From positions 1-64,000 of the forward strand of contig NZ_JABTTE010000009.1 of the NCBI RefSeq assembly GCF_013303125.1: 64,000 nucleotides of DNA. Reading direction: 5' to 3'. Both the position numbers and the translations under genes were made by a program. Positions within the stretch are counted from its first letter, which is position 1, and the number at the start of each line of letters is the position of its first letter. The notes under the pieces are model-generated. The model was not told the DNA's origin, searched no databases, and saw nothing but the letters and a program-made list of their open reading frames with translations. Shown in pieces: positions 1-7,663 of this stretch. This DNA is from Calidifontibacillus erzurumensis. GTDB lineage: Bacteria > Bacillota > Bacilli > Bacillales > Bacillaceae_J.

Positions 1-64
1 TCTGTGGTGGGGTGCCAGACCCCTCTCATGTACCATCTCTGGCACCATCTCCGGCACTATCTAT
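1..64 (+). repeat. Partial REP-like repeat unit at the window edge
   Basis: One unit of the 59-bp family found three more times in this window. The hairpin core starts at 11 (GGTGCCAGA, CCCC loop, then TCT and a GTACC arm), followed by two copies of the 12-bp sub-repeat. It is cut off by the window start, so an array probably continues upstream. From 65 to 378 the DNA is AT-rich and has no gene. The only structure I see there is a short hairpin at 294-320 (GAAGATC/GATCTTC arms, then TTT), which may be a weak terminator. Confidence 0.8.
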
Positions 65-378
65 GTTTGATAGAGCTTCTTTCTACTCTATTACCGTCCT
101 CCTAAAATTTGGTAAAAATTTATATATTTTATAAAAAATTACAGTAAACCAGTTTACAAATATAAATACATGATGTATACTAGTAAACAAAATTGAAAAC
201 GCTTCCATTTGATGGAATCAAGTATTCATTTAATAGAATAAACACTTGCTTTAATATAGTTTGTAGGTCCCGGTTCTAAAAATGTTCACTAATGAAGATC
301 TTAATTCCCTAATGATCTTCTTTAACAATAACTGCTGTATACTTCTAGCAAAGTTCTAAAAAGGAGTGATGCATAGAC

Positions 379-999
379 ATGCCACGCAAACTTAGAAGCT
401 GGTACCCAGGGGCAAAATTTCATATTACAAGCAGAGGGAATAGGAGGGAAACGTTATTTTACGATTCTGAAGACTATTACAAATACCTGTCCTTATTGCA
501 AGAAACAAAAAATACTTATCCTTTTACCATTCAGTCTTATTGTTTGATGACCAATCACATTCATTTACAAATTCAAACTCAAGAACATCATATAAGTCAA
601 ATAATGAGAATTCTTCATTCAAAATTTGCAAGATATATTAACAACAAATATGATCAACAAGGCCATGTTTTTCAAGGAAGATTTCATGCTGAACTAATTA
701 TGTTTCCTGACTATGAATTAGAAGTGAATCGGTATATACACTTAAATCCGTTGAAGGCTAACATCGTAAAAAATTTGGACGAATATCCTTGGAGCAGTTA
801 TCATGCTTATGTACACAATAAGCCTGATCCTCTCATAGAAGATACAAGTAATTTTCTTTCATTGTTCCCACAGCCGCAACAAAAAAATTACCAAGCATTT
901 TTGTTTTCAGAGCAAAAGCCACATGAAATTATCCTTGAACATTATAAATCTGTTGTTGAAAAAAAGATAATGGTGCCTCATCCAACAATTTCCCAATAA
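379..999 (+). CDS. REP-associated tyrosine transposase (RAYT, Y1_Tnp / IS200-like family)
   Basis: A 206-aa single-strand DNA transposase of the HUH class. The HUH pair is H60-I-H62 in the stretch TNHIHLQIQ. The candidate catalytic tyrosine is Y119 in the family motif NRYIHLNP, preceded by the RAYT-typical GHVFQGRFHAE (about 95-105) and followed by YPWSSYHAY (about 136-144). The length fits a stand-alone RAYT. The start is an ATG behind AAGGAGTGATG. No inverted repeats or second transposase gene are visible, as expected of RAYTs, which are single-copy genes that act on REP hairpins rather than on their own ends. A REP-like hairpin lies about 310 bp upstream and three arrays follow within 23 kb, so these repeats are its likely substrates (inference). 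Family assignment is firm; the substrate is not shown. Confidence 0.9.
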   Translation: MPRKLRSWYPGAKFHITSRGNRRETLFYDSEDYYKYLSLLQETKNTYPFTIQSYCLMTNHIHLQIQTQEHHISQIMRILHSKFARYINNKYDQQGHVFQGRFHAELIMFPDYELEVNRYIHLNPLKANIVKNLDEYPWSSYHAYVHNKPDPLIEDTSNFLSLFPQPQQKNYQAFLFSEQKPHEIILEHYKSVVEKKIMVPHPTISQ

Positions 1000-1051
1000 G
1001 TTAAAAGCTTTATTATTTTATTAAAATAAAAAATGAAAGGAGTAGGAGATT

Positions 1052-1465
1052 ATGAAACATGCAATTTCCCAAACAAAAATTCAATACGCAAAAGTGTATG
1101 TCGAAATAGGGCAGCGGCACTTGACTGCGCCTAATAGAGACCCTAATGAACTCCTTGAGATTATTTTATGTTTATTAACGAAATCAAAAGCAGAATGTCA
1201 GAAAAATGATACTATATCTATGCCTGCTTCCTCCCATACAAACCTCCAGATTGCTCTAGCATTTTGTTATTCAAAGTCTTTATATGATAATACAAATCAA
1301 GTGCAAGAGTTAATGTCCCTCCTTGGCCAAAAAAATGAGCAAATGCAAAAAGATCAAATAATCCCAGTCTATGATGGATTTATTGATTTCCTTAAACAAG
1401 GAAAAGACAATTATGAAGTGGAAGAATTGTATTATTTAAAAAGATATTTGGCGCCTTTATTATAG
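1052..1465 (+). CDS. Hypothetical protein, possible RAYT partner
   Basis: A 137-aa soluble protein I do not recognise. It has a strong ribosome binding site (GAAAGGAGTAGGAG) before ATG and starts 52 bp after the RAYT stop, so the two could be co-transcribed. It looks mostly alpha-helical, with no signal peptide, membrane segment or metal motif. The N-terminal third (QTKIQYAKVYVEIGQRHL) and the end (VEELYYLKRYLAPLL) read like helical packing segments. Whether it works with the transposase or is just a neighbour cannot be told from one locus. Confidence 0.6.
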   Translation: MKHAISQTKIQYAKVYVEIGQRHLTAPNRDPNELLEIILCLLTKSKAECQKNDTISMPASSHTNLQIALAFCYSKSLYDNTNQVQELMSLLGQKNEQMQKDQIIPVYDGFIDFLKQGKDNYEVEELYYLKRYLAPLL

Positions 1466-1825
1466 AAGAAAAATGATATGTAGTATAGTCTAATAAGAGT
1501 ATGGAAATATCCTCTTTTGATAGATGAGCAGGCAAGTGAAGCTTTGGGCAGAAAGTTTATGTGTTATCCATGTCTGTAGAGGCACTTATAGGGTAGAAAG
1601 CGTATGGAAATTACACACCATTCATGCAATTATAGTAGAGGCACTATGGATTGTGTTGGAAAATTTTTGAATTTGGTCAGAGTATAAAGGTGAAGAAATT
1701 ATTAAAATATATCAATATAATGAATGGGTCTCTTTGTTCGATTGATCGATAGGGGCGCTTGGTCGAAATACTGTTGTCAAAAAAAGACCAAGCGCATTGT
1801 TTGATTGATCGACGAGAGCCCTTTT
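1466..1825. other. Gene-free gap with a strong inverted repeat
   Basis: This 360-bp gap lies between the RAYT partner gene and the convergent ywpF. It holds a perfect 10-bp inverted repeat, GCGCTTGGTC at 1755-1764 and GACCAAGCGC at 1786-1795, with a 21-nt loop containing an A-run. A direct repeat of about 16 bp (TTGATTGATCGA type) flanks it at 1734-1750 and 1797-1812. In the ywpF direction the ywpF stop is followed by a T-poor stretch, then this structure. It may be a bidirectional terminator or the scar of a small element. No gene is visible. Confidence 0.5.
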
Positions 1826-2329
1826 TTATTCGAAAAAAATATTATTGAGTTTAAGATCCCTAATATCATTTTCAATCATTGATTGCAATTCATTGCCCCG
1901 TTCCTTTTTGATACGTTTAAATTCTTTTAACAATTCTTCTCCGGAATAGCCTTTCTCGATTAAATCCCGCAAAATGATCTCCGAAAAAGTGTCTTTCCGC
2001 TTTAGTCGCTTAGCATCGAGAAGCAATTGAAGTTCCTTGCCGATAAATTTAATATCTCTGACTTTTGCAGCAAATGAGGCTGGTGGATTTTCTTTGCTCG
2101 TAATCGTGGCTTCAACAACCATTGGTTCGTTTGTTGCCTTTAAGTTGGAAAAAAATTCAAAAAAATCCCCTTGAATTAACCCTTCAATAAGCCACTGGTC
2201 ATTTGCGTTCTCTTTATTAATAATCAACCCATCTTCAAGTGGTATGTTATGCTTTGTTGTTGTTTGATTAGTTTCAACAAAAATTGTAAGTGAACATAGG
2301 CGGAATGATTTCACAAAAGTCACCTCCAA
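1826..2329 (-). CDS. ywpF: YwpF-like family protein
   Basis: A 167-aa protein matching the YwpF family of Bacillus by its N-terminal layout: a short strand (SFRLCSLTIFV), then IPLEDGLIINKEN and QWLIEGLI (about residues 30-50), with a basic helical C-terminus. The function of the family is unknown. In B. subtilis ywpF lies close to ssbB, and here ssbB is 1.6 kb away, which supports the call. The start used is the ATG at 2329, but the sequence before SFRLCSL is short and M1 could be a few codons off. A 59-bp REP-like array begins about 70 bp upstream of the start, so any promoter must sit in that small gap or inside the array. Confidence 0.75.
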   Translation of the reverse strand: MEVTFVKSFRLCSLTIFVETNQTTTKHNIPLEDGLIINKENANDQWLIEGLIQGDFFEFFSNLKATNEPMVVEATITSKENPPASFAAKVRDIKFIGKELQLLLDAKRLKRKDTFSEIILRDLIEKGYSGEELLKEFKRIKKERGNELQSMIENDIRDLKLNNIFFE

Positions 2330-2398
2330 AGGTACCGGATCAAACCTGCTCCTTATTATAACATTTTTATCCTGTCCCTGGATAGGGCACTAACTGCG

Positions 2399-2797
2399 GT
2401 AGGGTGCCAGACCCCTCTGGTGCACCGTCTGTGATACCATCTCCGGCCCCATCTACGGTACGGTGCCAGACCCCTCTGGTGCACCGTCTGTGGTACCATC
2501 TCTGGCTCCATCTGGGGTAGGGTGCCAGACCCCTTTGGTGTACCGTCTGTGGTACCATCTCCGGCCCCATCTGGGGAACGGTGCCAGACCCTTCTGATGT
2601 ACCGTCTGTGGTACCATCTCTGCCCCATCTACGGTACGGTGTCAGACCCTTCTGATGTACCGTCTCTGGCACCATCTGCGGCACCGTCTGCGGTAGGGTG
2701 TCAGACCCCACTGGTTCACCGTCTGTGGTACCATCTCCGGCCCCATCTGGGGAACGGTGCCAGACCCTTCTGATGTACCGTCTACTGTACCTATTGG
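2399..2797 (+). repeat. 59-bp REP-like tandem array, 7 units
   Basis: Hairpin cores start at 2403, 2462, 2521, 2580, 2638, 2697 and 2756, i.e. spacings of 59, 59, 59, 58, 59 and 59 bp. Each unit has a hairpin (GGTGCCAGA, CCCC loop, TCTGG, then a CACC or TACC arm with a 2-nt bulge) followed by three 12-bp sub-repeats of the form GYACCRTCTNNG. Three of the seven cores are directly preceded by GTAG, the tetranucleotide that precedes classical REP hairpins. GC content is far above the AT-rich flanks. Long open frames on both strands here are artefacts of the repeat. Confidence 0.9.
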
Positions 2798-3316
2798 ACT
2801 ACAAAAAATTTTTATTTTAATAGAAATAGAATTTTTGGATCGTTTTTCTTTGAAATTTTAAAAATTGCCCAGGGAAAAATTAAAAATTCATAGGTCTAAA
2901 GTATTGAAATTTCCAATTTTGTTGATTTGAAAACGGTATCAAAAGTCTTTATTGTATTATTAGCAACAGCATTAGTATTGATGCAATGTTGCAAAATAAT
3001 GCCAAGTACTATTTTTAGAAGTTGGGGTTGTCCAGACAAGTCGTTTTTAACGAAGTATTGTCTTTTCCATTTTATCCCTTTGATAGATAATCTTTTAATT
3101 ATTGCTTTTTTGGTGTTTGTTGTTCGGACAACTCCAACGAGTTTTTTTATTTCTTTAATTGATTGATAAGGAGTTGATCGTCAGAGACTAGTTTTACTCA
3201 AAGTTAAAGTTTGATCTAATGAGTAGTTGCTCAAGTCGTTTTATCGTTCGATTTAGATTTATAGGATGTTTTTTACAAATTCAAAAAAAGGACTAAAACG
3301 AGAGGAGCGCGAAGAA
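2798..3316. other. Gene-poor AT-rich gap with an imperfect inverted repeat
   Basis: Between the array and the next small gene lies AT-rich DNA. A 19-bp imperfect inverted repeat (16 of 19 pairs) sits at 3021-3039 (GTTGGGGTTGTCC...) and 3120-3138 (...GGACAACTCCAAC), about 118 bp end to end, with a T-run just after the right arm. It could be a decayed miniature element or a terminator-like structure. A TTG-initiated open frame of 79 codons (2927-3166) crosses it but has no ribosome binding site, so I do not call it. Confidence 0.45.
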
Positions 3317-3559
3317 ATGGAGGACCTTTCATTAAAGCTGATATTAGAAGAAATGATACTTAAGTTAAATGCCGTATCTAGCGAAGTAAAACAATTACGG
3401 GAAAATACGGTATCAAAAGATGAGTATGAATCATTACATAAACAAATTGAAATTTTATCATTGCAAGTTGCTAAAAATATAGCTGCAAGAAACAATCTTC
3501 TTTATTTTCCACATACTAAAACTATCATTTCAAATACAAATGAACCGTTGCCCTATTAG
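3317..3559 (+). CDS. Small coiled-coil hypothetical protein
   Basis: An 80-aa ORF with a good site AGAGGAG nine bases before ATG at 3317. An upstream in-frame ATG at 3266 has no such site. Residues 1-55 (MEDLSLKLILEEMILKLNAV, then SEVKQLRE) show a heptad-like spacing of Leu/Ile with charged residues, suggesting a short coiled coil. The tail is polar. I do not recognise a family. It reads towards ssbB, 376 bp downstream, but the structured gap between them argues against a simple operon. Confidence 0.5.
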   Translation: MEDLSLKLILEEMILKLNAVSSEVKQLRENTVSKDEYESLHKQIEILSLQVAKNIAARNNLLYFPHTKTIISNTNEPLPY

Positions 3560-3935
3560 CCTACTAGTTTTGCTGTAATAGTATCGGTTCGAAGTCCCCA
3601 TAGAGGTTTGGTGATATTAATCAAAACTAATTTTGCTGTGTATCGTTCTACTTTAGTGGTAAAGATCCCCCTTTTTATGGTCTTTCTTTCCCACTCCAGC
3701 AAAATTGTTTATCCACCTTCCCCAATGTAAGAGAATCAGCGCCCACGATTCCTTATTTTGCTGTTGAGTGGGGCAAAAGAAAGATCATCCCCCAATTTTC
3801 TACTTCCAGATTATCATATTATTATTTTTAAACGTTAATTGAAAAAGTGCTCAAAGACGAATTTGTAGCTTAGTAAAATAGGTAACTACTTAAATTTAAT
3901 TAAATGTTTATTTAAAAAGAAGGGTGGTATTTCCT
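3560..3935. other. Structured gap upstream of ssbB with a large inverted repeat
   Basis: This gap holds an imperfect inverted repeat with arms at 3679-3705 and 3755-3786 (about 27-32 nt each, small gaps). The shared core reads TCTTTCTTT, CCCACTC and CAGCAAAAT. The motif TTTTGCTGT occurs three times on the plus strand (near 3568, 3632 and 3756) plus once inverted. It could be a small mobile element or a structured RNA. I see no strict pair of ComK boxes (AAAA-N5-TTTT), although ssbB is ComK-controlled in B. subtilis. Confidence 0.5.
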
Positions 3936-4322
3936 ATGTTTAACCAAGTAACACTAGTTGGAAGAATGGCAAGAGACCCAGAGTTGCGCTTTACCGGGGA
4001 TGGCATTCCAGTAGCAAATTTTACATTAGCTTTAAATCGAAATTATAAAAATACTAATGGTGAATATGATGCTGATTTTATTAATTGCCACGTTTGGCGG
4101 AGGCAAGCAGTTACTCTAGCTAATTATTGTTTAAAAGGTTCTTTAATTGGTATCACAGGACGATTGCAATCAAGACATTATGACAATAGCGAGGGGCAGC
4201 GTGTATATGTTACAGAAGTTGTTGCTGAAGAAATAAAGTTTATAAACATAAAAAATAATATTCAGAATCAGAAAGCTGAGATAATAAAAATTTCGCAGGA
4301 AGAGGAAACAATTAAGGATTAG
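3936..4322 (+). CDS. ssbB: Single-stranded DNA-binding protein, SsbB type
   Basis: A 128-aa OB-fold protein. The N-terminus [20 protein letters not shown] and the body ([42 protein letters not shown]) are the SSB hallmarks. Unlike replicative SsbA it lacks the long Gly/Gln linker and the acidic DDDLPF-type tip, ending instead in EEETIKD. It therefore matches the short competence-linked SsbB, which coats incoming DNA during transformation. The start chosen is ATG 3936, eight bases after AAGAAGGGTGG; an in-frame start at 3924 overlaps that site. Neighbourhood with ywpF and ywqA agrees with B. subtilis. The acidic C-terminus is weak, so partner recruitment may differ from SsbA. Confidence 0.9.
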   Translation: MFNQVTLVGRMARDPELRFTGDGIPVANFTLALNRNYKNTNGEYDADFINCHVWRRQAVTLANYCLKGSLIGITGRLQSRHYDNSEGQRVYVTEVVAEEIKFINIKNNIQNQKAEIIKISQEEETIKD

Positions 4323-4760
4323 AAGCCGCTAACTAAATCAACTCCGCATCGTTTCAATTTATTTCAGAGAGGACGTTAAATGCCTTGTCTTAAAAGTCGT
4401 AATTCCAGCATGGAAATTTATGACATGCCAGTTAGAACGCCAACATTTTAATGAGGAGTCAATTAGACTTGGGTAGACCAGCATTGCTAATTTCACTTTT
4501 TTGACAACTCCCCATGAGTGGGAAATGGCAGTTTAACTAAATGTGGTATCAGGAAATGAAATTTCTAGAATAAAAGGTTAAAAGCAAAAAGGTGGGGCGT
4601 TCAGAGGTTAAAGTACAACTTTCTGAACAGCCCCATTTCAAAATTCTTCGGTCTAAATATTTATAAGGGAGGATAAAAAGAAAGAGTCTTTATATAATAA
4701 TTCGAGTGTTTCTAGCTGTTTTTATACCATGGATAAAAATTTTTTCAGCATCATACAAAT
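4323..4760. other. Gap after ssbB with a probable terminator
   Basis: No gene is visible. A 13-bp near-perfect hairpin at 4594-4634 (GGGGCGTTCAGA against TCTGAACAGCCCC) is followed by ATTTC. The U-tract is weak, but it is the best candidate for ending the ssbB transcript. The remaining DNA is AT-rich. Confidence 0.5.
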
Positions 4761-5560
4761 AATTTTGGCTTGCTTCATAAATTAAATAGGTCGCATGAAT
4801 TTTTTTAAACGATAGAGCATTATGCGAGCTCCAAAATAGTTCTGCTTTGTACTTAATATTCCCATTCAGTATTAACTAGGCCATCAACAGAATATTTTGT
4901 TAATGAAATAAGCCGCACCAAAAGATTTGGACATTAATATTGGCATCTAAAAATAAAATCTTGGTCAGCGTCAAAAAGTTATTAGATCATGGGATAGGGA
5001 TTTTAATTTTGGCATCAAAATTAAGTCTAGGACAGCATCAAAAAGTTATGGGATCAAGGGAAATTGACTTTAATAATGGCATCAAAACAAAGTCTTGGAC
5101 AGCATCAATCAATTACGTCTCAAGGTTTTTGGCCTTTAATACTGGAAGCAAAAATATAGTCTTGGCCTTCAGCAAAAAGTTATCACATCAAGGGATAAGG
5201 ATATTAATATTAGCATCAAAAATAAAATCTTGGACAGCATCAAAAAGTTATGGGATCAAGGGAAATTGACTTTAATAATGGCATCAAAACAAAGTCTGGG
5301 ACAGCATCAATCGATTACGTCTCAAGGTTTTTGGCCTTTAATACTAGAAGCAAAAATATAGTCTTGGCCTTCAGTAAAAGTTATCACACCAAGGGATAAG
5401 GACTTTAATATTGGCATTAGAATATCGCCTAGTTCATCCGCAAAATGTTTTTGTTTAAGATCTTAGCAGCTCCAAAATATTTTTTGCTTCAAGGAATAAG
5501 GATTTTTACATTAGCATCAAAAATTTGGTCTAGGCCAGCCGCAGAACCGTTTTGCTCGGA
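4760..5560 (+). repeat. Degenerate minisatellite, about 67-bp units in a 202-bp higher-order repeat
   Basis: Units beginning with TTGGACAGCATCAAAAAG or variants start near 4964, 5029, 5096, 5161, 5231, 5298 and 5362. Three consecutive units form a 202-bp block that is duplicated almost exactly (first copy from 5031, second from 5233). Weaker copies extend to about 4760 and 5560. A 109-codon open frame inside (4940-5269) is a by-product of the repeat. The array lies in the gap between ssbB and the 3' end of nirK and has no visible gene or hairpin. Confidence 0.8.
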
Positions 5561-5608
5561 AATACTAAGCTGGCCGTCATGTGCTATTTCAAAAAATTCT
5601 AACTTCAA

Positions 5609-6664
5609 TTAATGTGACATTGTAGCAGTGCCATCGTCATTGCCGTCTTTTGTTACTTTTAAAATTGCAGCAGCTCCTTTTTGTACATGGTTGAATTGGT
5701 GAGTAACGATTGAGTAGCTGCCTTCTTCAACAACTGTAAATTCAACAACTGCACCGCCACTTGCTGGGAGCATTACTGTTTGCAATCCTTTTTGATGGTT
5801 GTAAGGGTTTCCGTCAATATATACATCATCAAACACTGTCCCAACGACGTGGAATGAACTTACTTCATTTGGACCAACGTTGTTTACGTAAATTCTGACC
5901 TTTTCTCCAACTTTAGCTAATAGCGGAGTTTCTTTTAATGTGAATGTGTCACCATTTGTATTTAATTGTCCTTCTTTTAATGCTTTCGTAGAGAATACGA
6001 CATGGCTTGGAACACCATTTGTCATATCATCTAAGTCATTATATTTGTACCATTCGTTTTGAATGAGCACATATTCGCGGTCAACTTCGTTATCAGTTGG
6101 ATAACCGTTTTTAGGTTTTACAATAATTGTTCCATGCATGCCGTTCGCAATATGGGCCAACACAGGTTTTGTACCGCAGTGGTACATGAATACCCCTGGC
6201 TTGTTTGCTTTATAGGTAAATGTTCCAGATTCGTTTGGCATTACATCGATGAATTTTTTGCTTGGTGCCGCATGAACGGCATGGAAGTCCATACTATGTG
6301 GAATGGAAGGGTCCATGTTTTTTAACGTAAAGTTAATAGTATCTCCTTCGTTTACAACTACTACAGGACCAGGCGCTTGACCATTAAATGTCCATGCTTT
6401 ATACGTTTTTCCTTTATCAATTTCAATATCTGTAATTTGCGCAGTCATTTCGATATTTACTTCATTTTCGCTAACACGTTCAATTTTTAAAGGTACTGGT
6501 TCTTGATTTAAGTCTTTATGAGGAGCAATCACTTGAGTCTCGGTTTGTTCACTTGGTGCTGGAGGTGGTGCTACTTCTTGAGTTGCTTCGTTCGATCCAC
6601 AGGCTGCTAACAACAATGACGCACTAACTAAAATAGGGAATGCAAATTTTTTACCTTTTGCCAT
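5609..6664 (-). CDS. nirK: Copper-containing nitrite reductase, lipoprotein (NO-forming)
   Basis: Reduces nitrite to nitric oxide outside the membrane. The 351-aa product has a lipobox LLAAC with lipidated Cys22 and a Pro/Glu-rich linker, then two cupredoxin domains. Type 1 copper ligands fit H123, C163, H171 and M176 (HCGTKPVLAHIANGM). Type 2 copper ligands fit H128, H162 and H322 (THQFNH). The catalytic pair fits D126 (HSMDFH) and H272 (SSFHVVG). Size and lipobox resemble the NirK of Geobacillus. ATG at 6664 follows GAGGTGATT. A perfect FNR box lies upstream. No NO reductase or maturation gene adjoins it, so it is an isolated denitrification step here, and NO must be handled elsewhere. Confidence 0.95.
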   Translation of the reverse strand: MAKGKKFAFPILVSASLLLAACGSNEATQEVAPPPAPSEQTETQVIAPHKDLNQEPVPLKIERVSENEVNIEMTAQITDIEIDKGKTYKAWTFNGQAPGPVVVVNEGDTINFTLKNMDPSIPHSMDFHAVHAAPSKKFIDVMPNESGTFTYKANKPGVFMYHCGTKPVLAHIANGMHGTIIVKPKNGYPTDNEVDREYVLIQNEWYKYNDLDDMTNGVPSHVVFSTKALKEGQLNTNGDTFTLKETPLLAKVGEKVRIYVNNVGPNEVSSFHVVGTVFDDVYIDGNPYNHQKGLQTVMLPASGGAVVEFTVVEEGSYSIVTHQFNHVQKGAAAILKVTKDGNDDGTATMSH

Positions 6665-6736
6665 TTTTAATCACCTCATGGAATTTATAAAAATAAATTT
6701 ATTGTTGACCTGTGTTGTGAGTGGAACTAGAATGCA

Positions 6737-6752
6737 TGTGATTTATTTCACA
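6737..6752 (-). promoter_or_regulatory. FNR-type operator upstream of nirK
   Basis: The 16-bp sequence TGTGATTTATTTCACA is a perfect match to the FNR/CRP palindrome TGTGA-N6-TCACA. It is centred about 80 bp upstream of the nirK start and is the only such site I saw near a promoter in this window. Oxygen-limitation control of a nitrite reductase by Fnr is expected in bacilli. I could not place a convincing -10 at the exact class II distance. Confidence 0.75.
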
Positions 6753-6848
6753 AATCGAGCAAAAAATTTTTGAGCATTTTAAATAAATTATTCAATCTAT
6801 TGCTCAGAAACTGAAATCCACCTTCCTTTTGTGTTTACGTTTTTTACT

Positions 6849-6868
6849 GTAGTAACGGTACTTACTAC
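6849..6868. promoter_or_regulatory. 20-bp palindrome, possible operator
   Basis: GTAGTAACGGTACTTACTAC has perfect 7-bp arms around a 6-bp centre. It lies about 185 bp upstream of nirK and 105 bp beyond the FNR box, in a gene-free stretch. A TACA...TGTA pair follows immediately, reminiscent of BlaI/CopY-type operators. The binding protein is unknown. Confidence 0.35.
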
Positions 6869-7023
6869 ACTTACATTGTAACATGGTCAAAGTTGGCTGG
6901 AATAAGACGGGTGTGGCAAATCTTTGACTAAACTTTGATTAAATTGTGAAGTCATTTAGAGGAAATTATTATAAAAGAATAACAATTATAATAAACTTAA
7001 TAAGTTTTTATATCTGTTTTTTA

Positions 7024-7064
7024 AATAAAAAAGAGCAGGGGAGAGATGACCAAGTCCCATGCTC
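7024..7064 (-). terminator. Intrinsic terminator of the small minus-strand gene
   Basis: Read on the minus strand, GAGCATGGGA pairs imperfectly with TCCCCTGCTC and is followed by TTTTTTATT. It lies about 150 bp downstream of the 58-aa gene ending at 7214. The rest of 6665-7213 has no gene. Confidence 0.65.
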
Positions 7065-7213
7065 AAAATCTATAATCTTTAGGAAAGTTTAAATTTTAAA
7101 ATGCAAGATTAACTTTATTATACTTGAAAATTTTAAGTTCTTTATTAGCACTTTCGAATTTCCTAGAATTGCTGCAAAATAACTCTATCAGTGTCTATCT
7201 AGAAAAATGAAAA

Positions 7214-7390
7214 TTAGATGTTGTTTATTTTTTTAATAAAATTTTTATAAAACTCTTGCCAAAGAGGATCCATATGTTCAAACTGCAAATGTTGATTCAA
7301 TTCAACTGGCTCATTTGAGGAATCGTTATTTGCTTTGGTATGTTGCTTTTTTGAAAGAACTGATTTATTTTTCTTTTTCTTTTGGGTCAT
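7214..7390 (-). CDS. Small lysine-rich hypothetical protein
   Basis: A 58-aa ORF starting with MTQKKKKNKSVLSKKQ. The ATG at 7390 has GGAGTG six bases upstream; an earlier in-frame ATG at 7426 lacks a site. The basic N-terminus is followed by a polar middle and an aromatic end (LWQEFYKNFIKKINN). A terminator follows at 7064-7024, supporting a real transcript. No family is recognised. It lies downstream of ywqA on the same strand (gap about 270 bp with no other gene). Confidence 0.5.
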   Translation of the reverse strand: MTQKKKKNKSVLSKKQHTKANNDSSNEPVELNQHLQFEHMDPLWQEFYKNFIKKINNI

Positions 7391-7663
7391 ATTCATCACT
7401 CCATCTGTGCGTCGTTCAAATTGCATTTGATCTGGTGGTGAAGTGTACTAGGGCAACAGGCAAATCCTCAGCATTACTTAAAACTATAGATTCTATTGAG
7501 CTCGAAAGCTTACGGCCAACCCTTTTATGGAGAAGGTTGCCACAAACCTACAGCTCAAAAAAAAAATCAACCAACCTAATCAGAGCAACGGAAATGCTTC
7601 AGACAACTTATCTCCCAAAATACTATCAACCAACCCTCAATACTAGTGGCTGTCCAAAACGAA

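Noticed and set aside
2356-2773. Several open frames of 80-114 codons on both strands
   Set aside because: They lie entirely in the 59-bp repeat array, share its repeat in amino acids, change frame between units and have no ribosome binding sites.
2927-3166. 79-codon hydrophobic ORF starting with TTG
   Set aside because: No ribosome binding site, rare start, and it is crossed by an inverted repeat; composition fits AT-rich noncoding DNA.
4940-5269. 109-codon ORF
   Set aside because: Fully inside the 67-bp minisatellite; the protein simply mirrors the repeat.
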